Assembly: GCA_902788785.1 (NCBI GenBank)
Contig: CADALT010000005.1
Coordinates: forward strand, 28,929 to 92,928
Direction of reading: 5' to 3'
DNA: 64,000 nt
Source of the DNA: an uncultured Ruminococcus sp.
GTDB taxonomy: Bacteria > Bacillota > Clostridia > Oscillospirales > Ruminococcaceae
Shown one piece after another: positions 46,301 through 54,394 of this stretch. Under the pieces are notes generated by a model that made no database searches, was not told where the DNA came from, and saw only the letters and a program-made list of their open reading frames with translations. Both the position numbers and the translations under genes were made by a program. Numbering within the stretch: position 1 is the stretch's first letter; every line of letters begins with the position of its first letter.

Positions 46301-47858
46301 CGAAAAGCTGCTTGAAATAGTTGAACAAAGGCTGTGGCTGATCCGAAAGCACAGCCAGAGGGGTATCCGTACCCATGGCGAAAATAGCTTCCGAACCGTT
46401 CTTAGCCATGGGGAGTATCGAGGTCATTATCTCCTCATAGGTATAACCGAAGGCTTTTTGCAGGCGCTGCCTTTCCTCATGGGAATGCTGTGCGACCTTA
46501 GCGTTGGGTATTTTCAGATCTTTCAGACAGACAAGGTTGCTGTCCAGCCATTCGCCATAGGGCTGGCGGCAGGAGTAGTAGGCTTTCAGTTCATCATCGT
46601 CGATGAGCCTGCCTTGAACAGTATCGACCAGCAGCATCTTACCGGGACGCAGCCTTTCCTTAGCCACTATCCTCTCGGGTTCTACAGGGAGTGCGCCGAC
46701 CTCGGAGGAGAGTATCAGGCAGCCGTCATCGGTGATGTAATAACGGGAGGGTCTCAGACCGTTTCTGTCAAGCACAGCGCCCATGATATCGCCATCGGAG
46801 AATAGTATGGACGCAGGACCGTCCCAGGGCTCCATCATAGTTGCATAATACTGGTAGAAATCACGCTTATGCTGATCCATAGCCTTGTTGTTCTCCCAGG
46901 GTTCGGGAATTGTTATCATGACAGCCAGCGGCAGATCCATACCGCTCATGACCAGAAATTCCAGAGTATTATCCAGCATTGCGGAGTCAGAGCCCTCGGT
47001 GTTGACCACGGGCATCAGCTTATCAAGGTCATCTTCCAGATGTTCCGAACGCATGGTCTCCTCACGGGCAAGCATCTTATCCGCATTGCCACGGATAGTA
47101 TTTATCTCGCCGTTATGCACCATCATTCTGTTTGGATGGGCACGCTGCCAGCTGGGGTTTGTGTTGGTGGAGAAACGTGAATGCACCATGGCGATGGCAG
47201 ATTCATAGTCCTCGTCCTGCAGATCAAGGAAGAAGTTCCTCAGATCACCCACCAGGAACATACCCTTGTAAACTATAGTCCTGCTGGAAAGGGATACCAC
47301 ATAGGTATCCTCATTGGACTGCTCGAAAACACGGCGTGCTACATAAAGCTTTCTGTCGAAATCCAGACCCTTTTTCACGTTTCTGGGACGCTTGATGAAG
47401 CACTGGATAATGGCAGGCATACACTCAACTGCCCTGTGACCCAGTACCTCGGGGCGTGAGGGGACATTTCTCCAGCCCAGTATCTCAAGACCTTCCTTTG
47501 CGGCGATTATCTCGAACATCTTCTTAGCCTGATTGCGTGCAAGCTCGTTCTGTGGGAAGAAGAACATACCTACGGCATAATCCCTCTCGGAGCCCAGTGT
47601 TATGCCCAGATCACGCTTTGCGGCTTTCTTGAAGAACTTATGCGATATCTGTAAAAGTATACCTACACCGTCACCGGTTTTGCCCTCGGCATCCTTACCT
47701 GCCCTGTGTTCGAGGGTCTCAACGATGGTCAGAGCGTTTGTGACCGTATCATGGGTCTTGATGCCCTTGATGTTGACCACTGCGCCTATACCGCAGTTAT
47801 CGTGTTCAAAGGTCGGAGAATACAGCCCTTTGCGGACTTCCCTGTTAGTTTCCTGCAT
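43317..47858 (-). CDS. gltB: Glutamate synthase large subunit
   Basis: 1,513 residues from the ATG at 47858 (AAAGG nine bases upstream). Domains in order: class II glutaminase with the nucleophile Cys in '[16 protein letters not shown]' (near 22, exposed after propeptide removal) up to about 430; central domain to about 800; FMN-binding synthase domain with '[20 protein letters not shown]' and the 3Fe-4S cysteines in '[13 protein letters not shown]'; C-terminal GXGXG beta-helix ('[20 protein letters not shown]'). It converts 2-oxoglutarate and glutamine to two glutamates. A leader terminator precedes it. Confidence 0.97.
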   Translation of the reverse strand: [1513 protein letters not shown]

Positions 47859-47919
47859 AAATATCATCCTTTCCGCTGCAGCCGCTTTCCATTCGGCTTT
47901 ACGACATCCCGACTGACCG

Positions 47920-47978
47920 AAAAAAAAGATGCAGACCCACAGCGGAGAAGATCATCTCTCCAACTGTAGTTCTGCATC
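47920..47978 (-). promoter_or_regulatory. Leader terminator upstream of gltB
   Basis: Within the gltB 5' leader (transcript from about 48035) the minus strand forms a hairpin with stems GATGCAGA/TCTGCATC, ACAG/CTGT and GGAGA/TCTCC followed by eight T. It ends about 60 bp before the gltB start, so it should control read-through into gltBD. No known riboswitch or T-box sequence is recognised. Confidence 0.78.
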
Positions 47979-48041
47979 ATTGCATTCAGATTATTCGGTT
48001 TTATGTCAAGACCATCAGCAGTCTTTTCAAAACATGAGTAT

Positions 48042-48070
48042 ATTATAGCACCTATTTCAGAAAAATGCAA
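48042..48070 (-). promoter_or_regulatory. Promoter of gltBD
   Basis: TTGCAT (48070-48065) and TATAAT (48047-48042) with 17 bp spacing on the minus strand. Confidence 0.78.
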
Positions 48071-48184
48071 GATTAAAATGCAAATCCTGCAAAAATATTC
48101 CGTATTTATCAGATACGCCTGCATATATCGTAAAACTTTACATCATTTTGCACAAATCCTGCAAGCAAAATTCGTACAAAAACC

Positions 48185-48832
48185 TTATTGATCCGCCACG
48201 AGTTCTTTCAGCTTATGCACAGCCGACTTGACGAGATTTTCCTTGGGCTTATAGAAATGCTGGTAGTCCTTGGAGTCCTTCCAGTCGCCGCCCCACAGCC
48301 AGCCACGGGACGCAAAGACCTTATAGCAGATATCGTGGTGGTCTATCTTATGTGAAAAGCTCTTTGTCCTGTCAACATAAGGTGCGGAATTCGCAGGGCT
48401 TACCTTATCAGCGGTGATATATGGATTATACAGAGGATTTATATCGATCGCCCTGCCCATGGCGTGCAAAGAAAGCGTCTGTGTGCCGTCAACATTACGG
48501 TAATTGAAAGCCGACGAATTATTATCGCTCATGGAAGCCTCATCATCGCCCTCATACTCATCACACAGCTTTATTCGCTCGATCTCATATTCAGCCTCAA
48601 ACAGCATCTCGAAGATCTCCAGCACCTCTTTAGCCAGCGACTTATGTACGATAAGCTCACCGTCTGCCACATTATGTGAAAAATCACAGTACCTTACCTG
48701 AAGATATGCCAGATCGTCCAGATGGATATTATCATTAGTATGATACGTCCTACCGATCATCCTATCCCTGATCTCCTTAGGCACAGGTGACGCCGAAAAG
48801 CCCTCTCTCAGAAGAAAGATCTCATTTTTCAT
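48185..48832 (-). CDS. M15-family D,D-peptidase (VanY-like)
   Basis: 215 residues from the ATG at 48832; the in-frame region upstream contains the promoter and so is not translated. Zinc-peptidase motifs: 'LSLHAMGRAIDINPLYNP' (SxHxxGxAxD) and 'SKDYQHFYKP' near the C-terminus. This is the M15C/Peptidase_M15_4 pattern; such enzymes trim peptidoglycan stem peptides. No signal peptide is evident, which is unusual for a wall enzyme and may mean a cytoplasmic or phage-like origin. Confidence 0.8.
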   Translation of the reverse strand: MKNEIFLLREGFSASPVPKEIRDRMIGRTYHTNDNIHLDDLAYLQVRYCDFSHNVADGELIVHKSLAKEVLEIFEMLFEAEYEIERIKLCDEYEGDDEASMSDNNSSAFNYRNVDGTQTLSLHAMGRAIDINPLYNPYITADKVSPANSAPYVDRTKSFSHKIDHHDICYKVFASRGWLWGGDWKDSKDYQHFYKPKENLVKSAVHKLKELVADQ

Positions 48833-48860
48833 TTCCTTAACTACCTCCGATACGGCACTA

Positions 48861-48889
48861 AGTATAACAGATATACACTGTTTTGTCAA
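48861..48889 (-). promoter_or_regulatory. Promoter of the M15 peptidase gene
   Basis: TTGACA (48889-48884) and TATACT (48866-48861) with 17 bp spacing on the minus strand; it fixes the start codon at 48832. Confidence 0.82.
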
Positions 48890-48919
48890 TAGGTATGCTT
48901 TCTAACTATCAATAACACC

Positions 48920-48950
48920 AAATGGGAGATGCCTATCACACCTCCCATTT
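48920..48950 (-). terminator. Terminator of the epimerase gene
   Basis: Perfect 9-bp stem AAATGGGAG/CTCCCATTT with A/T flanks on both sides. Confidence 0.75.
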
Positions 48951-48952
48951 TA

Positions 48953-48974
48953 TATAAACGACATTTATTTCAGT
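48953..48974 (+). repeat. Dispersed motif, copy 1
   Basis: TATAAACGACATTTATTTCAG resembles segments at 52181-52204 and 53531-53554 (AACGAC, AT-rich, ATTTC core). Confidence 0.45.
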
Positions 48975-49029
48975 ATGAAAAACGATCACCCAAAATATTC
49001 ATCATAAACTCTTATGGTGTTTCAACGAT

Positions 49030-51072
49030 TTAAACGCTGACAGCCTGAGCTGTCTGTGCGGGCTTTTCGGGAACAGTGGTGGGGTGGAAGGTCGTTACCA
49101 TCTGCTGCACCTTCTCATAAACACCGTATTCGTCCTCATTATAAGCCACATTCATCAGCTCTCTCATCTCACCCAGGAACCTCTCACGGTCAAACGGTAT
49201 GGGCTGACCGATGTGAATTTTCTGGTTTTTAGTCCTTTTCAGACCTTCCTCAGCCATGAGTTTCTCCTCATAGAGTTTCTCACCCGGGCGAAGACCTGTA
49301 TAGACGATCTTGATATCCACATCGGGCTTATGACCCGAAAGCTTGATGAGGTTTCTTGCAAGGGTATCAATCTTGATCGGTTCGCCCATATCAAGCACAT
49401 ATATCTCAGATCCATGCCCCAGTACGCTTGCCTGAAGCACCAGAGATACAGCCTCGGGGATACTCATGAAGAAACGGTTGATGTTCTTATCCACAACGGT
49501 CACGGGGCCGCCCTCGGCTATCTGCTTTTTGAACAGCGGTATAACAGAGCCGTTGCTGCCCAGCACATTGCCGAATCTTACAGCACAAAATTCCGTAACG
49601 GGCTTGAAGCCCTCGGGTATCTTGCTCTCGCTCCACTCATCATCAGACATATGAGCATGGAGCATGGGCAGTATATCGCACTTGCCCTCCTTGACCATAT
49701 AGTCAAATGTCTGTATTATCATTTCGCACAGACGCTTGCTGGCACCCATGATATTCGTGGGGTTTACAGCCTTATCTGTGGAGATGAGCACAAATCGCTT
49801 ACAGCCGTTTCGCATTGCGGCAAAAGCTGTTTTGTAGGTACCAACAGCATTGTTCTTGATAGCCTCACAGGGGCTGTCCTCCATCAGAGGAACGTGCTTG
49901 TGGGCTGCCGCATGGTAGACTATGTCCACATGATATTTCTCAAAAACTTCGTTTATCCTTCTGCTGTCACGCACAGAGCCGATGAGCACCTCAAGATCAA
50001 GCTCTGGCATTTTACGACGCAGCTCCATCTGGATATCATAAGCGTTATTCTCGTAAACATCGAAGATTATCAGCTTTTTTGGGCTATGCTTGGCGACCTG
50101 TCGGCAAAGCTCGCTGCCGATGGAACCGCCGCCGCCTGTTACCAGTACGACCTTGCCCTGAAGTTCTTCATAAACATCGGACATATCCATCTCGATAGGT
50201 TCTCTTCCCAGAAGATCCTCGATAGCAACGTCCTTCATCTTGGCAACGGAAACATCGCCCGAGACCAGCTGGAACATACCGGGCAGATTTTTAAGCTCAC
50301 ATCCCGTTTCCTTACAGATATTGAGTATATCACGTCTGTCCTCGGGAGCAGCGCTGGGGATAGCCACATAGATGGCATCCACATTATACTTATCGCAGGA
50401 GAGCATGATCTCGTCCCTGCCGCCGACTATCTTGACACCGTCGATATATCTGTCCCACTTATTGGGGTTATCGTCGATTATGCAAACAACCTTCTCTTTG
50501 AGCTCCTTGGACTGTTCGATATCACGCAGTATCATCTGACCTGCATTGCCTGCGCCTATCAGCATTATATTGCGGTAAGCGGACTGGTCCTTGTTATCAC
50601 CTCTGCGCTCACGTTCGAGCAGTATGAACCTGTAGCCGAAACGCACAGCGATGATGAAACCGAACTGTATGAACGGTCCCATGAGATAATAGGACATGGG
50701 CATCCTGCCAAAGATCAGCGTTATAAGTCCGCCATGGAACAAGCCCAGCAGAGTCGTGGCTGTGACGACATATTTAAGCTCGGTATAGCTTGCAAATCTC
50801 CAGATGCTCTTATAGAGCCTGTTTATCCAGTGGACACCGATAACAACAACAGAATATATCGGGATGAACATCAGATACATACGCAGATACTGTGTATTTG
50901 AAACCAGATTAAAGCTGAGATCGAACCTGAGCCAGAGTGCTATGAAATAGCTGATATTAGCAAACAGCACATCATATATCATCAGATAGAGAGAGATGAC
51001 CTGCCAGTGCTGAAAGCCTTTTCTGGACTTATCTTCCTTTTTGATCGAGTTATTATTCTCATTATTTTCCAT
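49030..51072 (-). CDS. Polysaccharide-type UDP-sugar 4,6-dehydratase/epimerase
   Basis: 680 residues from the ATG at 51072 (GGGAGGT upstream). Four membrane helices (about 25-145) precede a CoA-binding-like Rossmann region ('IMLIGAGNAGQMILRDIE', near 170) and an SDR domain beginning 'VVLVTGGGGSIGSELCRQVA' (near 305), with the catalytic 'STDKAVNPTNIMGASKR' (atypical Met replacing Tyr, as in this family). This is the CapD/FlaA1/PglF class, which makes deoxy-amino sugars for capsule or glycans. The C-terminus ends in a Pro/Ala-rich tail. Confidence 0.92.
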   Translation of the reverse strand: MENNENNNSIKKEDKSRKGFQHWQVISLYLMIYDVLFANISYFIALWLRFDLSFNLVSNTQYLRMYLMFIPIYSVVVIGVHWINRLYKSIWRFASYTELKYVVTATTLLGLFHGGLITLIFGRMPMSYYLMGPFIQFGFIIAVRFGYRFILLERERRGDNKDQSAYRNIMLIGAGNAGQMILRDIEQSKELKEKVVCIIDDNPNKWDRYIDGVKIVGGRDEIMLSCDKYNVDAIYVAIPSAAPEDRRDILNICKETGCELKNLPGMFQLVSGDVSVAKMKDVAIEDLLGREPIEMDMSDVYEELQGKVVLVTGGGGSIGSELCRQVAKHSPKKLIIFDVYENNAYDIQMELRRKMPELDLEVLIGSVRDSRRINEVFEKYHVDIVYHAAAHKHVPLMEDSPCEAIKNNAVGTYKTAFAAMRNGCKRFVLISTDKAVNPTNIMGASKRLCEMIIQTFDYMVKEGKCDILPMLHAHMSDDEWSESKIPEGFKPVTEFCAVRFGNVLGSNGSVIPLFKKQIAEGGPVTVVDKNINRFFMSIPEAVSLVLQASVLGHGSEIYVLDMGEPIKIDTLARNLIKLSGHKPDVDIKIVYTGLRPGEKLYEEKLMAEEGLKRTKNQKIHIGQPIPFDRERFLGEMRELMNVAYNEDEYGVYEKVQQMVTTFHPTTVPEKPAQTAQAVSV

Positions 51073-51169
51073 AATAAAACATACCTCCCCCCGAAGCGGT
51101 CTCAATCTTTTATATTATATCATTTATGACCTATAAAGTCAAGAGCATTTTCACCGAATTCGGGCGTAC

Positions 51170-51211
51170 AAAAAAACAGGATCCCGCCGTTTATAAGTCA
51201 CGTCGGGATCC
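51170..51211 (-). terminator. Terminator of thrH
   Basis: Stem GGATCCCGACGTG/CGGCGGGATCC (imperfect) followed by TGTTTTTTT on the minus strand. Confidence 0.88.
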
Positions 51212-51231
51212 TATGATGTCATTTATCTGTA

Positions 51232-51837
51232 TTACTTTGCAAGTTCTGCCTTTATTGCAGCCAGAAGCTCGTCATATGTCTCATATGCGGGCAGCTGAGG
51301 ATAATCAGCCTTGATCTGGTCGGTGCTCTTGAACAGGAAGCCTGCACGGCTGTTGAGTATCATGCCCAGGTCGTTGAAGCTGTCACCGCTGGCGATAGTC
51401 TCAAAACCGCAGGACTGCAGTGCCTTTACTGTGGTCAGCTTAGACTTCTCGCAGCGCATCTTATAGCCTGTGATCTCGCCGTTATCGGCTACGATCAGCT
51501 CGTTGCAGAATATTGTGGGCATACCCAGCTTCTCCATCAGGGGCTTAGCGAACTGTGTGAAGGTATCGCTCAGGATGATGACCTGGCAAAGTCCTCTCAG
51601 TTCATCCAGGAACTCCTTTGCGCCGGGCATGGGGTCTATCTTTGCAATAGTCTCCTGGATCTCCTTCAGACCCAGACCATGCTCCTTCAGTATAGCCAGA
51701 CGATACTTCATCAGCTTATCGTAATCAGGCTCGTCCCTTGTGGTCTTTTTCAGCTCGGGGATACCGCTTGCCTCAGCAAATGCGATCCAGATCTCGGGTA
51801 CCAGTACGCCCTCAAGGTCAAGACAAGTAACTATCAT
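51232..51837 (-). CDS. thrH: ThrH, phosphoserine phosphatase/homoserine transferase
   Basis: 201 residues. It belongs to the HAD superfamily: motif I 'CLDLEGVLVPE' (D-x-E as in ThrH rather than D-x-D), motif II 'IILSDTFTQF', motif III Lys in 'RCEKSKLTTV' and motif IV 'SGDSFNDLGMI'. The family dephosphorylates phosphoserine and can move phosphate to homoserine. Length and the DLEGVLVPEIW start match ThrH closely. Transcribed alone. Confidence 0.93.
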   Translation of the reverse strand: MIVTCLDLEGVLVPEIWIAFAEASGIPELKKTTRDEPDYDKLMKYRLAILKEHGLGLKEIQETIAKIDPMPGAKEFLDELRGLCQVIILSDTFTQFAKPLMEKLGMPTIFCNELIVADNGEITGYKMRCEKSKLTTVKALQSCGFETIASGDSFNDLGMILNSRAGFLFKSTDQIKADYPQLPAYETYDELLAAIKAELAK

Positions 51838-52110
51838 TTCTCATTCCTCCATATAAAACTTAATAACATAAAATTACATACTTACGCCGAGAATAATTAT
51901 ACACCACTTTTTACGATTTGTAAAGAGCTTTTTTGCAATTTTTACTTTCCAATCCTGCATAATATATACTCCATTGCCGAAATTATATACTATGCACAAA
52001 GATTTCCAATGCGTCGGCAAAACCTGTTCCCGATGATGTAAAATTTGAATTTATTATAGGCTGCAATTTTGTAAAAACGGTCGAAGATTATTAAATTTTA
52101 TAGAAAACTA

Positions 52111-52139
52111 TTGTAAATGAACGGGATATAAGTTATAAT
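52111..52139 (+). promoter_or_regulatory. Promoter of prs
   Basis: TTGTAA (52111-52116) and TATAAT (52134-52139) separated by 17 bp. Confidence 0.75.
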
Positions 52140-52164
52140 GTATGGGTAGGTTAGGTGTAACTAT

Positions 52165-52211
52165 ACGGATGGTAAGTATATTGAACGACGTATATTTCTA
52201 TACACCATCCG
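52165..52211 (+). promoter_or_regulatory. Structured leader element of prs (dispersed motif copy 2)
   Basis: A long hairpin CGGATGGT/ACCATCCG encloses TATATTGAACGACGTATA and ends about 35 nt before the prs start. The loop region and flanks resemble the element at 53522-53560 in front of the next operon. Possibly a cis-acting RNA. Confidence 0.5.
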
Positions 52212-52244
52212 AACAATGGAATAGTATGGAGGTATTGTAAAATA

Positions 52245-53399
52245 ATGGGTAGTGCTGACAAGATTTTATTTGACAATGATTCGAGAGTTGCTCCTCTGGG
52301 GCTTATCCCCATGGCAGGTGCCAAGGAACTGGGTGAGAAGGTAAACGCTTATCTGGTAAAGTGGGCTAATGAGGACAAGTTCTTCAAGGATACTTTCCTT
52401 GTTGAGGCTGACTGTCCGAGATTTTCTTCCGGTGACGGCAAGGGTCTTATCAAGCAGACAGTAAGAGGTAACGATCTGTTCATCCTCTGCGACCCCGGCA
52501 ACTACAGCGTTAAGTATGATTATTTCGGACACGAGAACTATATGTCGCCTGATGACCACTATCAGGATCTCAAGAGGATCATACAGGCTGCAAGCGGCAA
52601 GACCCACAGGATCAATGTCATAATGCCTTCCCTTTACGGCGGCAGACAGCACAGAAGAAACTACCGTGAGTCTCTGGACTGCGCAGTTGCTCTGCAGGAA
52701 CTCAACGCTATGGGCGTTGCAAATGTGCTGACATTCGATGCACACGACCCCAGAGTGCAGAACGCTGTTCCGCTCATGGGCTTTGACAATATCATCCCCT
52801 CTTATCAGGTGCTGAAGGCTATGTTCCGCAGCCTTGATGATTTCAGACCCGATAAGGCACACTTCATGATCGTATCCCCCGATGAGGGCGCTATCAACAG
52901 AAATATGTACTATGCATCTGTACTGGGCGTTGACATGGGTATGTTCTACAAGAGAAGAGATTATTCCACAGTTGTAAACGGCAGAAACCCCATCGTAGCA
53001 CACGAGTACATGGGCAATGACGTTACAGGCAAGGACGTATTCATCGCCGATGATATCATATCCTCGGGCGAGTCGATGCTGGAAGTTGCGGCAGAGCTCA
53101 AAAAGCGCAACGCAAACAAGATCTACTGCTATGCTACTTACGCTATATTCACAAACGGTCTGGCTTCATTTGACAAGGCTTTTGCTGATGGCGTTATCGA
53201 CGGCGTATTCGGCACTAACCTGACCTACAGATCACCCGAACTGCTCAGCAGAGAATGGTTCCACGAGGTCGATGTTGCTAAGTACATCGCTTACTACATC
53301 GCAGCACTGAACCACGATGCTTCCATCTCCGAGGTCATCGATCCTCACAAGAAGATATCCGCTCTGCTTGACAAGTACAATATCAAAAAGAGCAAGTAA
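52245..53399 (+). CDS. prs: Ribose-phosphate pyrophosphokinase
   Basis: 384 residues, longer than the usual 310-320. Recognisable parts: 'MPSLYGGRQHRRNYRESLDC' (ATP-binding region), 'VLTFDAHDPRVQNAVPL', 'FMIVSPDEGAINR' and the PRPP loop 'DVFIADDIISSGESMLEVA', where the common form is DDxxDTxGT. The enzyme makes PRPP from ribose 5-phosphate and ATP for nucleotide, His, Trp and NAD synthesis. The extra length is at both ends. GGAGG precedes the ATG. Confidence 0.92.
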   Translation: MGSADKILFDNDSRVAPLGLIPMAGAKELGEKVNAYLVKWANEDKFFKDTFLVEADCPRFSSGDGKGLIKQTVRGNDLFILCDPGNYSVKYDYFGHENYMSPDDHYQDLKRIIQAASGKTHRINVIMPSLYGGRQHRRNYRESLDCAVALQELNAMGVANVLTFDAHDPRVQNAVPLMGFDNIIPSYQVLKAMFRSLDDFRPDKAHFMIVSPDEGAINRNMYYASVLGVDMGMFYKRRDYSTVVNGRNPIVAHEYMGNDVTGKDVFIADDIISSGESMLEVAAELKKRNANKIYCYATYAIFTNGLASFDKAFADGVIDGVFGTNLTYRSPELLSREWFHEVDVAKYIAYYIAALNHDASISEVIDPHKKISALLDKYNIKKSK

Positions 53400-53414
53400 A
53401 ACATAGATATACTG

Positions 53415-53437
53415 AACGGGCGAGTTCTTCGCCCGTT
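53415..53437 (+). terminator. Terminator of prs
   Basis: Stem AACGGGCGA/TCGCCCGTT, short loop, followed by TGCTTT. T run is weak. Confidence 0.65.
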
Positions 53438-53530
53438 TGCTTTATCCGGAGCTAAGGCAGCACCTGCATTATGAGGTACTGCATCAAGAGACAGCAAATG
53501 TGTACAGGGGAATAGTGGTACGGGGATATA

Positions 53531-53622
53531 TTAAACGACATAAATTTCTGTACATCGGGCACTAATCGAAACAAGTATCATAGTTCCGACAAGTACCTAT
53601 GCAGAAATTTTAATGTCGTTTA
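53531..53622. repeat. Inverted-repeat element (dispersed motif copy 3)
   Basis: TTAAACGACATAAATTTCTG (53531-53550) is inverted at 53601-53622 as CAGAAATTTTAATGTCGTTTA. The arms are separated by about 50 bp. It lies upstream of the methyltransferase-ispD operon; the left arm resembles the prs leader. It looks like a small MITE or a regulatory structure. Confidence 0.65.
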
Positions 53623-53672
53623 CTATACTAATGTCAGCTCGGCTGGCAGATCATCAAGGAGTAGACTAGACT

Positions 53673-54383
53673 ATGGATAACACATCTGCATTCAATTCAA
53701 ACACATATGATGAGAACATACGCAAAGTCATACCCATGTATGACGAGATATACGAACAGATCTTCGACCTGATAAAGACTTATTTCGGCGATACGAGCAT
53801 TGCTTTGCTGGATACGGGCTGCGGCACGGGGTCTTTCGGATACAGGGCAAGGGCAGAACTTAACCTGTCGGATCTGATGCTCTGCGACCCATCAAAGGAT
53901 ATGATGGAGTGTGTGCGCAAGAAAATGCTCGGCAAGAAATATTCATCTAAATGCGTAGGTTCGCAGGATATGGATTTCAAGAACAGGTTCGATGTGGTGA
54001 CGGCGATACAGTCACATCACTATTTCGATAAGCACACCCGTGAAAAAGCGGTCATGAACTGCTTTGATGCTCTCAAAGAGGGCGGCTTGTTCATCTGCTT
54101 TGAGAACACTGCACCGTTCAGCGAGACAGGCAAGACGATACTGCTTGACCGTGTGGAGAATTTTCAGCTGGGACAGGGCAGGACCGAGGAAGAAGTCAAG
54201 GAACACAGGGCTAGATACGGCAAGGAATACTTTCCTCTCAATATCAAAGAGCATATAGAGCTCCTTGAAAGGGCAGGCTTCAAAACGGCGGAAGTCTTCT
54301 GGATGTCGTATATGCAGTGCGGTTTCTATGCCATAAAGAACGGTGAGCGCATGACTTACGGCGATCTGTTCAAATTCTTATAA
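53673..54383 (+). CDS. Class I SAM-dependent methyltransferase
   Basis: 236 residues. SAM-binding motif I 'IALLDTGCGTGSFGYRARAE' (near 46-65), acidic 'LMLCDPSKDMMECV', 'DVVTAIQSHHYF' and post-motif 'ALKEGGLFICFENT'. The pattern fits small-molecule methyltransferases; the substrate is unknown. AGGAG precedes the ATG. Only 11 bp separate it from the ispD-like gene, so they are co-transcribed. Confidence 0.85.
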   Translation: MDNTSAFNSNTYDENIRKVIPMYDEIYEQIFDLIKTYFGDTSIALLDTGCGTGSFGYRARAELNLSDLMLCDPSKDMMECVRKKMLGKKYSSKCVGSQDMDFKNRFDVVTAIQSHHYFDKHTREKAVMNCFDALKEGGLFICFENTAPFSETGKTILLDRVENFQLGQGRTEEEVKEHRARYGKEYFPLNIKEHIELLERAGFKTAEVFWMSYMQCGFYAIKNGERMTYGDLFKFL

Positions 54384-54394
54384 GAGGTGAGGTC

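Noticed and set aside
49084-50901. 605-residue open frame on the plus strand
   Set aside because: Antisense to the sugar dehydratase/epimerase gene, which has clear motifs; Cys/His/Tyr-rich composition is typical of a shadow frame.
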